64,000 bases of DNA from Comamonas sp. B21-038 (GTDB lineage: Bacteria > Pseudomonadota > Gammaproteobacteria > Burkholderiales > Burkholderiaceae_C), in the NCBI RefSeq assembly GCF_022387135.1, contig NZ_CP092462.1:434001-498000 (forward strand), given 5' to 3'. The position numbers and the translations under genes were made by a program. Shown here one piece after another: positions 11,542 through 21,286 of the stretch. The number at the start of each line of letters is the position of its first letter. Positions within the stretch are counted from its first letter, which is position 1. The notes under the pieces are model-generated. The model did no database searches and was not told the origin of the DNA. It saw only the letters and a program-made list of their open reading frames with translations.

Positions 11542-12837
11542 GTGTGCTCCGCCCCCCCGCCATCGCCGCCTGTTCTGCCCCCGCGCCGCCGCATTGCGCA
11601 TCTGGACATGGATGCCTTCTATGCCTCGGCCGAGCTGCTGCGCTACCCGCAGCTCAAGGGCCTGCCGGTCATCATCGGCGGGGGCCGCCGGGCCGAAGAT
11701 GAGGCGCTGAAAGCGCGCTATGGCGACCGGCTCGACGCCATCCCGCCCGAGGCTTTTCCGCAGCTCAAGGACTATGTGGGCCGGGGCGTGATCACCACGG
11801 CCACCTATCCGGCGCGCGCCTTTGGCGTGGGCTCGGCGATGGGCATGATGAAGGCGGCCAAGCTGTGTCCGCAGGCCATTTTGCTGCCGGTGGATTTTGC
11901 GCGCTACCGGCATTTTTCGCGCCAGTTCAAGGCCATCATCACCGCGATGGCGCCGCAGATGGAGGACCGGGGCGTGGACGAGGTCTACATCGACTTCACC
12001 CATGTCGAGGGCGGTCAGGACGACCATGGCCGCAGCCTGGCGCTGCGGATGCAGGCGGCCATCCATGCGGCCACCGGGCTGACCTGCTCGGTGGGGGTGG
12101 CCCCCAACAAGCAACTGGCCAAGATGGCCAGCGAGTTCAACAAGCCCAATGGCGTGTCCATCGTGCTCGAGAGCGATCTGCAAACGATGATCTGGCCGCT
12201 GGCCTGCCGCAAGATCAATGGCGTGGGCCCCAAGGCCGATGCCAAGCTGCAGGCGCTGGGCATCCACACGCTGGGCGATCTGGCCGCCAAGGACCTGCCC
12301 TGGTTGGTGGAACACTTTGGCCGCAGCTACGGCGCCTGGTTGCATGCATCGAGCTGGGGACGGGACAACCGGCCCGTGGTGACCGAGAGCGAGCCGGTAT
12401 CGATGAGCCGCGAGACCACGTTTGACCGCGATCTGCATGCCGTGCGCGACAAGGCCGAGCTGGGGGCCATCTTTACCGAGCTGTGCCAGATGGTGGCCGC
12501 CGACTTGCAGCGCAAGGGCTATGTGGGGCGCACGATTGGCATCAAGCTGCGCTACCCGGACTTTCGGATTGCCACACGCGACCACAGCCTGCCGCTCTAC
12601 ACCCAGGACGCCGCCGCCATCCGGTATGCGGCGGGCCAGTGCCTCAAGCGCGCACCGTTGGACCAGCGCCTGCGGCTCTTGGGGGTGCGGGTAGGCGGCC
12701 TGCTGCCGCTGGAGCAGGCCTTGGCCCAAGGGCTGGTGGGCGACGGGCAGGCAATGCGCCAAGCCCAAGGCCGCCTGGGTGTTGCGGAGCCAAAGGCCGA
12801 CCCCTACACCTTGCCGCTGTTCGACGATCTGGATTGA
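11542..12837 (+). CDS. dinB: Y-family DNA polymerase IV
   Basis: This is a translesion polymerase of about 431 residues. The IAHLDMDAFYAS motif near residue 20 gives the first catalytic Asp, and DEVYIDFTHVE carries the second acidic pair. The thumb helix-hairpin-helix includes KINGVGPKADAKLQ, and the little-finger domain begins around ETTFDRDLH. Between the first palm motif and the TATYPARAFGVGSAM motif there is an insertion of about 30 residues (around 41-75) absent from E. coli DinB, which together with a longer C-terminus explains the larger size. GTG 11542 is chosen because earlier in-frame starts fall inside the preceding MFS gene or its immediate trailer. No LexA-like box is seen just upstream. 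Confidence 0.9.
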   Translation: MCSAPPPSPPVLPPRRRIAHLDMDAFYASAELLRYPQLKGLPVIIGGGRRAEDEALKARYGDRLDAIPPEAFPQLKDYVGRGVITTATYPARAFGVGSAMGMMKAAKLCPQAILLPVDFARYRHFSRQFKAIITAMAPQMEDRGVDEVYIDFTHVEGGQDDHGRSLALRMQAAIHAATGLTCSVGVAPNKQLAKMASEFNKPNGVSIVLESDLQTMIWPLACRKINGVGPKADAKLQALGIHTLGDLAAKDLPWLVEHFGRSYGAWLHASSWGRDNRPVVTESEPVSMSRETTFDRDLHAVRDKAELGAIFTELCQMVAADLQRKGYVGRTIGIKLRYPDFRIATRDHSLPLYTQDAAAIRYAAGQCLKRAPLDQRLRLLGVRVGGLLPLEQALAQGLVGDGQAMRQAQGRLGVAEPKADPYTLPLFDDLD

Positions 12838-12844
12838 GGCGCGC

Positions 12845-13702
12845 TTACTGCCGGGCTGTGCGGATATTGGCCGGCAGGGCCATCGGCTGGCTGGTGCGCA
12901 GCGGGTTGATGTCCAGGCCACCCCGGCGCGTGTAGCGGGCGTAGACCGTCAGGCGGATCGGCTTGCAGTGCTTCCAGATGTCGACAAACATGCGCTCGAC
13001 ACACTGCTCGTGGAACTCGTTGTGGTTGCGAAAGCTCACGATGTACTGCAGCAGGCGCTCCTGGTCGATCGCCGGGCCGGTGTAGCTGATGCGCACGCTG
13101 CCCCAGTCGGGCTGGCCGGTGACCAGGCAGTTGCTCTTGAGCAGGCGGCTGCACAGGGTCTCGGTGACGGGCGCCTCGTCAAAGGCGGCGCGCAGCAACT
13201 GCGGTTGGGGCTGGTAGTGCTCGCAGTCGATGTCCAGCCGGTCCAGGTTCAGGCCGTCGAGCTCCTGCAGTGGCAGGGTGTCGAACACCTCGGGGTCTAT
13301 CATCTGCACGCCGACCGAGGCTTGGTAGGGCGCGCCGCGCCATACGGCTTCGCTGATATCGGCCAGCAGCTTGGCCCGCACCTCATCGGCCGAGGCAAAG
13401 CGGCTGTTGTTGAAGCTGTTGAGGTAGAGCTTGAAGGACTTGCTCTCGACGATGTTGGGTGTTTCGCAGGGAATCGTGAAGCTCACCAGCGCGACCTGGG
13501 GCTTGCCGCGCAGGTTGAGCCAGGAGACTTCATAGGCCGTCCACAGGTCGGCGCCAAAAAAGGGCAGCTTGTCGGGCTGCAGGCCGATCTCGTCGCGCTT
13601 GGCCTGGCGGGGCAGCGGGAAGAGCAGGGTAGGGTCGTACTGGTCGATGTAGGCGGAGCGCTGGCCCAGGGGCGATTGCTCGGGCGAAGGGGAGACGGTC
13701 AT
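12845..13702 (-). CDS. queF: NADPH-dependent 7-cyano-7-deazaguanine (preQ0) reductase
   Basis: This 285-residue protein reduces preQ0 to preQ1 in queuosine tRNA modification. It is the long, bimodular QueF type, like the 282-residue E. coli enzyme. [14 protein letters not shown] near residue 85 is the QueF motif that binds NADPH, and [12 protein letters not shown] places the nucleophilic Cys at 192, matching E. coli Cys190. Near the C-terminus, [11 protein letters not shown] contains the substrate-binding Glu region. The ATG at 13702 gives the standard N-terminus; a TTG at 13714 is the alternative. It is convergent with dinB with only 7 bp between stops. Confidence 0.95.
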   Translation of the reverse strand: MTVSPSPEQSPLGQRSAYIDQYDPTLLFPLPRQAKRDEIGLQPDKLPFFGADLWTAYEVSWLNLRGKPQVALVSFTIPCETPNIVESKSFKLYLNSFNNSRFASADEVRAKLLADISEAVWRGAPYQASVGVQMIDPEVFDTLPLQELDGLNLDRLDIDCEHYQPQPQLLRAAFDEAPVTETLCSRLLKSNCLVTGQPDWGSVRISYTGPAIDQERLLQYIVSFRNHNEFHEQCVERMFVDIWKHCKPIRLTVYARYTRRGGLDINPLRTSQPMALPANIRTARQ

Positions 13703-13756
13703 GCTGTGGAACAAAAAGCGGCCGCTGCCTGCGCGGGGCCAGGCGGCGGCTGCGGT

Positions 13757-14635
13757 TTACTTGAATTCGCCCTCGCGCAACCACTTGGTGGCGATCCATT
13801 TCTCGCCGGCGATCACTGGCGAGCCGCCATGCAGGCTCTTGGTTGCAGGGTCGGGCGCGGGGTAGCTGAAGAACACGGCATTGCCACGGCGCGGTGCGAC
13901 TTCCAGCCCCACATCGGGGAAGCTGGTGCCGCCGCCGGCTTGCGGGTTGTTCAGGTAGATCACCAGGGTGGCCAGGCGCTGGCCGCCACGTTTGAGGATC
14001 GTCGGCGTGCCGGGCTGGGTCGGGTCGAAGTAGTCGTAGTGCGGCTTGTACTCGGCACCGGGCCGGTAGTGCAGCACCTGCAGGCCTTCGCCATGGTTCT
14101 CGGGCCAGTTGACCAGCTTGGCGATGCGGCGCTCCAGCGCAGCGACGGCAGGTGTTTCCTCACGCTGAAAAAACATGCCATCGCTGGTGCGGTCGGCATT
14201 GACTTCTTCGCCGCCGGTCTGCGTCTCGACGGTCAGCGAGCGCTGCATGCGCGGCTCAGCGGCGGCGATGATGGCATCGCACTCCTCGTCGGACAGCAGG
14301 TTGCCGAAGACGACGACACGCGGGTGCTGCAGAGACAGCAGCACGCTGACTTCGCGGTCACCGACATCAATGGTGGAGGGCGATTGCGCCAGATTGGGTT
14401 CGGGCAGCGGACGGGACGAGACGGCAGGCGCAGAGGCAGCCGCTACGGTCTCCCTGCTCGCCTGCAACTGCGCGAGGTGCTCGGTCAGCACCGATTCCAT
14501 CGCAGACTCGGCGACATCGGCATTCCAGCCGGCATCGCACATGGCTTTGAACACGCGGTCGGCGCTGACGCCTGCGCTCGCCTGATCAATGATCCAGGCG
14601 CGCAGTTCCGGGGTGAGGGGTTGCGAGGCTGTCAT
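13757..14635 (-). CDS. 2-oxoglutarate/Fe(II)-dependent dioxygenase, prolyl 4-hydroxylase-like
   Basis: This 292-residue protein has a C-terminal P4Hc-type double-stranded beta-helix. The iron ligands are visible as His199 and Asp201 in PHYDYFD and His269 in SLHGG; Lys279 in GEKWIATKW should hold 2-oxoglutarate. The N-terminal ~60 residues resemble a small helical UBA-like/DUF-type module seen in related beta-proteobacterial proteins, followed by an Ala/Pro linker. Bacterial P4H-like enzymes hydroxylate proline in target proteins such as EF-Tu, but the substrate here cannot be deduced. The start at 14635 has the SD AAAGGA. It lies between queF and yaaA on the same strand. Confidence 0.9.
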   Translation of the reverse strand: MTASQPLTPELRAWIIDQASAGVSADRVFKAMCDAGWNADVAESAMESVLTEHLAQLQASRETVAAASAPAVSSRPLPEPNLAQSPSTIDVGDREVSVLLSLQHPRVVVFGNLLSDEECDAIIAAAEPRMQRSLTVETQTGGEEVNADRTSDGMFFQREETPAVAALERRIAKLVNWPENHGEGLQVLHYRPGAEYKPHYDYFDPTQPGTPTILKRGGQRLATLVIYLNNPQAGGGTSFPDVGLEVAPRRGNAVFFSYPAPDPATKSLHGGSPVIAGEKWIATKWLREGEFK

Positions 14636-14673
14636 CAGATTCCTTTCGCGGCCCATTGTGCATCAAAGTCCCA

Positions 14674-15450
14674 TCAATCGACCTTGCGCCTGAACACGAA
14701 ATGGTCTTCGCTCGAGGCCTCGGGCGTGAAGGCGTAGCCTGCAGTGCCGAACTTCTTCAACGCCGCCGGCGTCTTGGTCTGGTGCTCGATGGCGTAGCGC
14801 GCCATCATGCCCCTGGCCTTCTTGGCAAAGAAGCTGATGGTCTTGTACTGGCCGTTCTTGTAGTCCTCAAAGCTGCAGTCGATGACGCGGGCGCGCAGCA
14901 CCTTGCGGTCGACCGATTTGAAGTACTCCTGCGAGGCCAGGTTGACGACCACCGGCTTATCTTGGCCGGCCTGCTGCGCATTGAGGTAGTCGGCGATCTG
15001 CGTGCCCCAGAAATGGTAGAGGTTGCTGCCCTGCTCGGTGGCCAGGCGCGTACCCATCTCCAGCCGATAGGGCTGCATCAGATCGAGCGGGCGCAGCACG
15101 CCGTAGAGACCGCTGAGCATGCACAGATGGGACTGCGCCCAGTCCAGCTGCTTGGCGCTCAAGGTGGAGGCCTGCAGGCCGTCATAGACATCGCCATTGA
15201 AGGCCATGATGGCCTGGCGCGCGTTCTTGCTGCTGAACTTGGGCGACCAGGCCTCATAGCGGGCCACATTCAGCGCGGCCAGCTTGTCGCTGATGTCCAT
15301 CAGGCTGGCGATCTGCTGCGGCGACTGGGTGCGCAGCACCGCGATCAAGGCCTTGGACTGGGGGATGAACTGGGGCTGCGTGCTGGGCAGGCCGGCAGGC
15401 AGCGGGGTTTCATAGTCCAGAGATTTGGCGGGCGAGAGCAGAAACAGCAT
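14674..15450 (-). CDS. yaaA: Peroxide stress protein YaaA (UPF0246/DUF328)
   Basis: This 258-residue cytoplasmic protein is of the YaaA family, which in E. coli limits free intracellular iron and protects DNA during peroxide stress. It begins with the family-typical LFLLSPAKSLDYE. It also contains the conserved FNGDVYDGLQA near residue 95, HLCMLSGLYGVLRPLDLMQPYRLEMG near 115-145 and SFFAKKARGMMARY near 210. The ATG at 15450 matches the family start and has GGAG upstream; the longer frame from 15465 would add five extra residues. The fold is DNA-binding helix-hairpin-helix-like in the E. coli protein. It sits about 65 bp downstream of rne, past the rne terminator. Confidence 0.93.
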   Translation of the reverse strand: MLFLLSPAKSLDYETPLPAGLPSTQPQFIPQSKALIAVLRTQSPQQIASLMDISDKLAALNVARYEAWSPKFSSKNARQAIMAFNGDVYDGLQASTLSAKQLDWAQSHLCMLSGLYGVLRPLDLMQPYRLEMGTRLATEQGSNLYHFWGTQIADYLNAQQAGQDKPVVVNLASQEYFKSVDRKVLRARVIDCSFEDYKNGQYKTISFFAKKARGMMARYAIEHQTKTPAALKKFGTAGYAFTPEASSEDHFVFRRKVD

Positions 15451-15465
15451 CAGGGGCTCCATCAA

Positions 15466-15492
15466 TGAAACAGGCCGGATCGCTCCGGCCTG
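15466..15492 (-). terminator. Intrinsic terminator of rne
   Basis: CAGGCCGGA and TCCGGCCTG (15471-15492) form a 9-bp stem with a 4-base loop. On the minus strand the stem is followed by TTTCATT, directly after the rne stop. The T-run is short. Confidence 0.6.
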
Positions 15493-15514
15493 AGGGTTGC
15501 TGGGTCAGCGTTTT

Positions 15515-18500
15515 TTAAGCGGTTTCGCGCTCAAAGGGCAGGACCAGGTCGGTCAGATCCTTGCGGGTCTCGACGAGGATCAGCGGGCCCTGGTCGATCT
15601 GCACCACGGGCTGGCGCTCACGCGGCACATGCACCGGCTTGGGCTCGGCGGCGATGGCCGCTTGCACGGCGGCGATCTTGTCGGCATCGGAGTTGATCCA
15701 TTGCAGACCTGCGGTGCTGGCGATCTGGTGCAGTGCATCCAGCGGCAGGCTGTAGCTGGCAATCGCTGGCAGACCGGCCTTGGCTGGCTCGGCAGCGACG
15801 GGCGCAGGGGCTGCAACCACCGGTGCTGCTGCGACGGGGGCGGCAGGCACGGCTGGAGCCACAGCGGCCACGGGTGCAGCTTCCTGGGCCGCAACCGGTA
15901 CCTCGGCTTGCGCCACAGCGGCAGGAGCCGGTACCACATCGGCCACGGCGGGCGCTGGGGCTTCTACCGGTGCGGCGGCAGGCGCTGCGTTGAAGTAGCT
16001 GCGGCGTGGTGCCTCGTCGGTGTCTTGCGGCACGGCAGGGGCGGCATCGGCGCCAAAGCCCGAGTCGGCGGCGGCGTTGTCGCCTTCGGCCTGCTCGTCA
16101 CGGCCATTGCGCTCGCGCTCACCACGGTTGCGGCGGTCGCGGCCATAGCGGTCACGCGAGCGGCGCTCACGGCGTTCTGGCGTTGCGCCGTCTGCATCAG
16201 CAGCGCCTGGTGCGGCTTGGTTGCCGGTATCCAGGTCCAGCGAGGGCAGGGAGGCAATCACCGCATCAGCGTTGAGGGGTGCCGGTGCGACGGCGTTGAG
16301 GGGCTGGGCCGCCTCTTCACCGTTGTTGTTGCGGCGGTCCTGGCGCTCACCACGGTCGCGGCGGCCTTCACGCGGCTCGCGGGGAGCGCGCTCGGGGCGG
16401 GGTGCGCGTTCCTGGCGCTCGCCGTTGGCGGCGGCGTTGTCGCCGGCTTGCGGGTTCAGCGGGGCGTCGTCACGGCGGCTGCGCTCCTGGCGGTCACCGC
16501 GCTCACCACGGCGGTTGCGGCCTTCCTGGTCGCCGCCACGGGGGCTGCGGCTGCCGTCGGCCGAGCCATTGTTGCCACGGCCATTGCGCTCACCGCGTTG
16601 TTCGCCTTCGGCGCGCTCGCCACGGGCCGGGCGGTTGCCGTCCTTGCGGTCACCACGGTCGCCGCGCTCTGCACGGTCCCCACGGCCGCCACGGTTGTTG
16701 GCGTTGCGGCCATCGCGGTTTTCACGGCGGGCGTCGGCAGCCGGTGCTGCTGCTGGTGCAGGCACGGGAGCCGGTGCGGGCTCAGGGGCCATGCCGAAGA
16801 AGCGCTTGAGCCAGGCGAAGAAGCCCTTTTGCGGTGCGGCCACAGGAGCTGCAGCGGGCGCTGCGGCGGGGGCGCCTGCCGGCTTGCCGTTTTGCGGATT
16901 GGCGGTACGGGCAGCAGGTGCCGGGCGTGGCTCGGCAATCGGCGCCGGTGCATCGGGCAGCACGCCCTTGATGACCGGGGTCTGCTTGTTGGTCGGCTCT
17001 TGCGAGCGGCGGGTGAAGCCCAGGCTTTCCTCTTCGGGGTCAGCCAGCTTGTAGCTCGCCTCCATCGAGTCCAGACGGGGGTCGTCGTGCTTCATGCGCT
17101 CGAGCTTGTAGTGCGGGGTCTCCAGCGCCTTGTTGGGCACCATGGTGACGGACACGCGCTGCTTGAGCTCGATCTTCTGGATTTCGGTACGTTTTTCGTT
17201 GAGCAGGAAGGAGGCGACTTCGACCGGCACCTGGCAGTTGACGGCTGCCGTGTTGTCCTTCATCGACTCTTCCTGGATGATGCGCAGGATCTGCAGCGCC
17301 GAGCTTTCCGCATCGCGGATGTGGCCGGAGCCGCCGCAGCGTGGGCAGTTGATGTGGGCACCTTCGCTCAGCGCAGGCTTGAGGCGCTGGCGGCTCATTT
17401 CCATCAGGCCGAACTTGCTGATGGTGCCGAATTGCACACGGGCACGGTCCTGGCGCAGCGCGTCACGCAGGCGGCTTTCCACATCGCGGCGGTTCTTCGA
17501 CTCTTCCATGTCGATGAAGTCGATCACGATCAGACCACCCAGGTCGCGCAGGCGCATCTGGCGGGCCACTTCGTCGGCCGCTTCCAGGTTGGTGCGGGTG
17601 GCGGTTTCCTCGATGTCGCCCCCCTTGATGGCGCGGGCCGAGTTCACGTCGATGGAGACCAGCGCTTCGGTGTGGTCGATCACGATGGCGCCGCCCGAAG
17701 GCAGGGTCACGGTGCGGGAGTAGGCCGACTCGATCTGATGCTCGATCTGGAAGCGGCTGAACAGCGGCGCGTCATCGCGGTAGCGCTTGACGCGGGCAGC
17801 ATGCTCAGGCATCACATGGGCCATGAACTGCTGGGCTTGTTCATAAATGTCATCGGTGTCGATCAGGATGTCGCCGATGTCATTGTGGAAATAGTCGCGG
17901 ATCGCGCGGATCACCAGGCTCGATTCCTGGTAGATCAGGAAGGCGCCCTTGCCCGACTTGGCTGCGCCGTCGATGGCGCCCCAGAGCTTGAGCAGGTAGT
18001 TCAGATCCCATTGCAGCTCGGGTGCGCTGCGGCCGATGCCGGCGGTGCGCGCGATGATGGACATGCCCTTGGGGTAGTCCAGCTGGTCCATCGCCTCCTT
18101 GAGCTCGGCGCGCTCGTCGCCTTCGATGCGGCGCGAGACACCACCACCACGGGGGTTGTTGGGCATCAGCACCACATAGCGGCCGGCCAGCGAGATGAAG
18201 GTGGTCAGGGCCGCGCCCTTGTTGCCACGTTCTTCCTTTTCGACCTGAACGATCAGCTCCTGGCCTTCCTTGATCACATCATTGATGCGGGCCTGGCTGG
18301 GGGAGACGCCTTCGGCGAAATACTGCTTGGAGATTTCCTTGAAGGGCAGAAAGCCGTGGCGGTCTTCGCCGTAGTCGACAAAGCAGGCTTCCAGGGAGGG
18401 TTCGACCCGGGTAACAACGGCTTTGTAGATATTGCCTTTGCGTTGTTCGCGGCCTTCGATTTCGATTTCGTAGTCCAGCAGCTTTTGGCCATCAACAATG

Positions 18501-18550
18501 GCGAGGCGGCGCTCTTCAGCTTGCGTGGCGTTGATCAGCATCCGTTTCAT
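15515..18550 (-). CDS. rne: Ribonuclease E
   Basis: This 1011-residue endoribonuclease is the scaffold of the RNA degradosome. The N-terminal half has the 5'-sensor/S1 region starting [10 protein letters not shown] and the catalytic DNase I-like domain with SIDVNSARA and [11 protein letters not shown], which hold the metal-binding Asp residues. The zinc-link Cys pair is in NCPRCGGSG near residue 400. From about 510 onward the protein is low-complexity: Pro/Ala-rich stretches, then a long Arg/Gly/Asp/Asn-rich RNA-binding region (about 600-800), then Ala/Pro-rich sequence. The last 100 residues are ordered and include LASIASY-like hydrophobic motifs. This layout suits an RNase E with a disordered tail rather than the shorter RNase G. 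A 587-bp leader separates it from divergent rluC, consistent with feedback control through the 5' UTR. Confidence 0.95.
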   Translation of the reverse strand: MKRMLINATQAEERRLAIVDGQKLLDYEIEIEGREQRKGNIYKAVVTRVEPSLEACFVDYGEDRHGFLPFKEISKQYFAEGVSPSQARINDVIKEGQELIVQVEKEERGNKGAALTTFISLAGRYVVLMPNNPRGGGVSRRIEGDERAELKEAMDQLDYPKGMSIIARTAGIGRSAPELQWDLNYLLKLWGAIDGAAKSGKGAFLIYQESSLVIRAIRDYFHNDIGDILIDTDDIYEQAQQFMAHVMPEHAARVKRYRDDAPLFSRFQIEHQIESAYSRTVTLPSGGAIVIDHTEALVSIDVNSARAIKGGDIEETATRTNLEAADEVARQMRLRDLGGLIVIDFIDMEESKNRRDVESRLRDALRQDRARVQFGTISKFGLMEMSRQRLKPALSEGAHINCPRCGGSGHIRDAESSALQILRIIQEESMKDNTAAVNCQVPVEVASFLLNEKRTEIQKIELKQRVSVTMVPNKALETPHYKLERMKHDDPRLDSMEASYKLADPEEESLGFTRRSQEPTNKQTPVIKGVLPDAPAPIAEPRPAPAARTANPQNGKPAGAPAAAPAAAPVAAPQKGFFAWLKRFFGMAPEPAPAPVPAPAAAPAADARRENRDGRNANNRGGRGDRAERGDRGDRKDGNRPARGERAEGEQRGERNGRGNNGSADGSRSPRGGDQEGRNRRGERGDRQERSRRDDAPLNPQAGDNAAANGERQERAPRPERAPREPREGRRDRGERQDRRNNNGEEAAQPLNAVAPAPLNADAVIASLPSLDLDTGNQAAPGAADADGATPERRERRSRDRYGRDRRNRGERERNGRDEQAEGDNAAADSGFGADAAPAVPQDTDEAPRRSYFNAAPAAAPVEAPAPAVADVVPAPAAVAQAEVPVAAQEAAPVAAVAPAVPAAPVAAAPVVAAPAPVAAEPAKAGLPAIASYSLPLDALHQIASTAGLQWINSDADKIAAVQAAIAAEPKPVHVPRERQPVVQIDQGPLILVETRKDLTDLVLPFERETA

Positions 18551-19137
18551 GATGCGCGTCCTTCGTAATGCGGGACAGGCTGCCTTTGTCAGTCAGGCAC
18601 CTGTCTCCAATCCCAACAATAAACAGGCTCTTACTGGAGCCACAGATGCCGGGACAGACGCAGAGAAACGAAAGAATTCACAGAGCGTGTCATGTTTGCT
18701 GGTAATACTTATGTCAGCACAGAGGATCTAGGCACGCGGGAGAGGGCATGTAAATACCCGGCCAGCCAGCGCTGGGCTGCCTCCGGCTGGGATATCTGCC
18801 CTGAGAACATGCGCACAGCGGGCACGGCAAGACGCACTGGCGCACAGCTGCTGCTGTGCCAGAGAGTTGCCATCCAAGCCCACAAAATCAACATGTTGGT
18901 GTGAAGACGATCAGCTGAGCGGGGCCTGGTTGCAGGCCTTTGCGACAGCGGTCGCCAAAAATCTGTTTTTTCGTTGTTTCAATGTGTCTGTCCGCCTGAT
19001 TCACTTGGCGTCCCCTGCGCAATCTTTTGGTATGCAGGTGGGGCGGCAAGGCGATCAGCCAGACATCGACCGGCCTGTGCGGGTACTGGTGGGTGAATTA
19101 AACTGCTCACCGGTAAACCAATAACTCTATCGCGCAG
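18551..19137. other. Intergenic region between rne and rluC
   Basis: I see no convincing gene in these 587 bp. Frames of 60-85 codons exist on both strands but lack RBSs and recognisable composition. The region must contain the rne leader, which is long and autoregulatory in enterobacteria, and the rluC promoter. A TATAAT on the minus strand at 19148-19153, inside the rluC 5' end, could be the rne -10 element and would give a leader of about 590 nt. An inverted repeat (GGTGA, 10-base spacer, TCACC) lies around 19091-19111. Confidence 0.5.
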
Positions 19138-20169
19138 GTGAAACATATTATAGGGGGCAAACCGGGCGAGCCCCGTAGTCCACAAGCACCCCCAGTGGCT
19201 GTAAGGCTGGTCGAGGTCCACCCCGACGACGCAGGCCAGCGCCTGGACAATTTTTTGATGCGCCACCTCAAGGGCGTACCCAAGACCCATATCTACCGCA
19301 TCATCCGCCAGGGTGAAGTCCGTATCAACAAGGGCCGCACGACAGCGGACACTCGCGTACAACCGGGCGATGTGGTCCGGATTCCACCGGTACGCGTCGC
19401 GGCCAAGCCCGAGGAAGCCGAGCGCGCCGTGCCAGCTAGGGAGTTTCCCTTGTTGCTCGATGACGATGTCATGCTGGCGATCAACAAACCCGCCGGTGTG
19501 GCGGTGCATGGCGGCTCGGGCGTCAGCTTTGGCGTCATCGAGCAGCTGCGCCGTGCCCACCCGGATGCCCGCTTTCTGGAACTGGTGCACCGGCTGGACC
19601 GCGAAACCTCGGGCATTTTGCTGGTGGCCAAGAAGCGCTCGGCCCTGACCCATCTGCAGGACCAGTTCCGTGAGCGCGAGACGGGCAAGACCTATCTGGC
19701 CCTGGTCATCGGTGAATGGCCAGCCAACAAGAAGGTGATCGATACACCGCTGCGCAAATACCTGCTGCCCGACGGCGAGCGCCGCGTGCGCGCCACGACG
19801 GCCGACGACCCCGAGGGTATGCGCTCGGTCTCGCTGGTCAAGGTGCAGCAGGTGTTTGCAGCCCGGCACCCGCTGGGCCTGCCGGCGATGAGCCTGCTGG
19901 AGGTGACGATCAAGACCGGCCGCACCCACCAGATTCGCGTGCACCTGGCCAGCAGTGGCCATGCGATTGCCGGCGACGAGAAATATGGCGACTTCGATCT
20001 GAACAAGCGCCTGGCCAAGCACGGCCTCAAGCGCATGTTTCTGCACGCCTGGCGCCTGCAGTTCAACCACCCGCAGACGGCAGAGCGTGTGCAACTGGGC
20101 GCAGAGTTACCGCCGGAGCTGGCGGATTTTGTGGCGGCAGCCTCGGCGGCCGGTGAATCAGTTTTGTGA
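19138..20169 (+). CDS. rluC: 23S rRNA pseudouridine synthase RluC (RluA family)
   Basis: This 343-residue enzyme isomerises uridines of 23S rRNA (955, 2504, 2580 in E. coli). An S4 RNA-binding domain spans about 30-90 (QRLDNFLMRHLKGVPKTHIY). The catalytic domain follows with the RluA motif HRLDRETSGILL, whose Asp154 is the nucleophile, and GRTHQIRVHL near residue 258. The start is GTG at 19138 with weak SD support; a GTG at 19195 would drop a poorly conserved 19-residue tail and is a realistic alternative. Its position opposite rne is conserved in many gamma- and beta-proteobacteria. Confidence 0.93.
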   Translation: MKHIIGGKPGEPRSPQAPPVAVRLVEVHPDDAGQRLDNFLMRHLKGVPKTHIYRIIRQGEVRINKGRTTADTRVQPGDVVRIPPVRVAAKPEEAERAVPAREFPLLLDDDVMLAINKPAGVAVHGGSGVSFGVIEQLRRAHPDARFLELVHRLDRETSGILLVAKKRSALTHLQDQFRERETGKTYLALVIGEWPANKKVIDTPLRKYLLPDGERRVRATTADDPEGMRSVSLVKVQQVFAARHPLGLPAMSLLEVTIKTGRTHQIRVHLASSGHAIAGDEKYGDFDLNKRLAKHGLKRMFLHAWRLQFNHPQTAERVQLGAELPPELADFVAAASAAGESVL

Positions 20170-20190
20170 CAGATATAGAAAGAATACCCG

Positions 20191-20847
20191 ATGGCCCGCC
20201 AATTTGACCTGATCGCCTTTGACTGGGATGGCACCTTGTTTGATTCGACGGCGGCGATTGCGCTGTCGATCCAGGATGCGGTGCGGGATGTGGGCGGTAC
20301 GGTGCCCAGTCTGGTAGAGGCCCAGTATGTCATCGGCATGAGCCTGCAAAGCGCGCTGCGCCATGCCGCGCCCGATGTGCCGGAAGACCAGATGGTGGCG
20401 CTGACCAATCGCTACCGACTGCATTTCCTCAAGCGCCAGGAGCAGGTGACCTTGTTCGAGGGCGTTCTGGAACTGCTGGACCAGCTGACCGCCAGCGGCC
20501 ACTTGCTGGCCATTGCCACCGGCAAGAACCGCCATGGGTTGGACCGGGTGCTGGATACGACCTTGCTCAAGGGGCGCTTCCATGCGACGCGCACCTCGGA
20601 CGAGACAGCAGGCAAGCCCCACCCGCTGATGCTGCAGGAGCTGATGGCCGAGCTGGATGTGGCGCCTGAGCGGCTGCTGATGGTGGGCGACACCACGCAT
20701 GACCTGCAAATGGCCGTCAATGCCGGTTGTGCCAGCGTGGGTGTGAGCTATGGGGCGCACCATTACGGTGGGTTTGAGGCTTTCAAGCCTTTGTATGTGG
20801 CCCATTCCGTTGCTGAATTGCAACAATGGATGGCGGATCATGCCTAG
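20191..20847 (+). CDS. HAD-superfamily hydrolase, phosphoglycolate phosphatase-like
   Basis: This 218-residue cytoplasmic phosphatase has all HAD motifs: the nucleophile and acid/base Asp pair in FDWDGTLFDST at the N-terminus, the motif II region IATGKNRHG, and motif IV MVGDTTHDLQMA near residue 170. A helical C1 cap lies between residues 20 and 85, as in Gph/PGP-type enzymes. It starts 21 bp after rluC and is probably cotranscribed, an arrangement common in Burkholderiales. It could be a Gph-like 2-phosphoglycolate phosphatase or act on another small phosphate ester. Confidence 0.88.
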   Translation: MARQFDLIAFDWDGTLFDSTAAIALSIQDAVRDVGGTVPSLVEAQYVIGMSLQSALRHAAPDVPEDQMVALTNRYRLHFLKRQEQVTLFEGVLELLDQLTASGHLLAIATGKNRHGLDRVLDTTLLKGRFHATRTSDETAGKPHPLMLQELMAELDVAPERLLMVGDTTHDLQMAVNAGCASVGVSYGAHHYGGFEAFKPLYVAHSVAELQQWMADHA

Positions 20848-20860
20848 CTATGGTGCAATC

Positions 20861-20878
20861 ACTGTCTGTATGTACAGT
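20861..20878. promoter_or_regulatory. LexA-box-like palindrome
   Basis: CTGT at 20862-20865 and ACAG at 20874-20877 are separated by exactly eight bases, which is the LexA half-site arrangement, extended by A and T on the outer sides. It lies between the phosphatase stop and the Rieske-protein start. The central bases are less A/T-rich than ideal SOS boxes. Candidate only. Confidence 0.35.
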
Positions 20879-20907
20879 CAGATGAGACGCGGTGAACAGG
20901 TGTGGTG

Positions 20908-21285
20908 ATGGCAGAAGTTCCGGCCCCCATGCTGGCCCTGTGCCAGAGCGATGCGCTGGTGCACGGCGGACGGGCGGTTGCCTTTGATCTTCTGTACGCC
21001 GGTCAGGCCTGCCAGGCCTTTGCGATCCGCTACCACGATGGCGTGCACGCCTACTTGAACCGCTGCACCCATGTGGCGATGGAGATGGACTACCAGCCGG
21101 GGCGTTTTTTCGACGACACAGGTAACTGGTTGCTCTGTGCTACCCACGGCGCGGCCTATGTGCCCGATACTGGAGCCTGTGCCGGCGGTCCCTGTCGTGG
21201 CGGTTTGGTCAAGGTTGCGCTGAGTGAGAGCGATGGCGTGGTCTATTGGCACCCGGATAACCGTCTCCAACCTGTTGATTTTTAA
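20908..21285 (+). CDS. Rieske [2Fe-2S] domain protein
   Basis: This small soluble protein of 125 residues consists almost only of a Rieske domain. Cluster ligands are Cys53 and His55 in RCTHVAMEM, and Cys77 and His80 in LLCATHGA. The spacing and lack of a membrane anchor suit a ferredoxin-like electron carrier of the NirD/dioxygenase-ferredoxin type, not the bc1 subunit. ATG 20908 is used; a GTG two codons upstream is in frame. The stop is one base before the next gene's start, so it is coupled to the SppA-like peptidase. This pairing is recurrent in Burkholderiales. The redox partner is unknown. Confidence 0.88.
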   Translation: MAEVPAPMLALCQSDALVHGGRAVAFDLLYAGQACQAFAIRYHDGVHAYLNRCTHVAMEMDYQPGRFFDDTGNWLLCATHGAAYVPDTGACAGGPCRGGLVKVALSESDGVVYWHPDNRLQPVDF

Positions 21286-21286
21286 G

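Noticed and set aside
12779..14737. Plus-strand frame of 652 codons opposite queF and the dioxygenase
   Set aside because: Both minus-strand genes have complete catalytic motifs; the frame is an antisense artefact.
15497..18568. Very long plus-strand open frame (about 1020 codons) opposite rne
   Set aside because: It is an antisense shadow of the GC-rich, Arg/Ala-repetitive rne gene; the translation is low-complexity Val/Ala/Gly/His sequence with no domain, and rne is unmistakable on the other strand.
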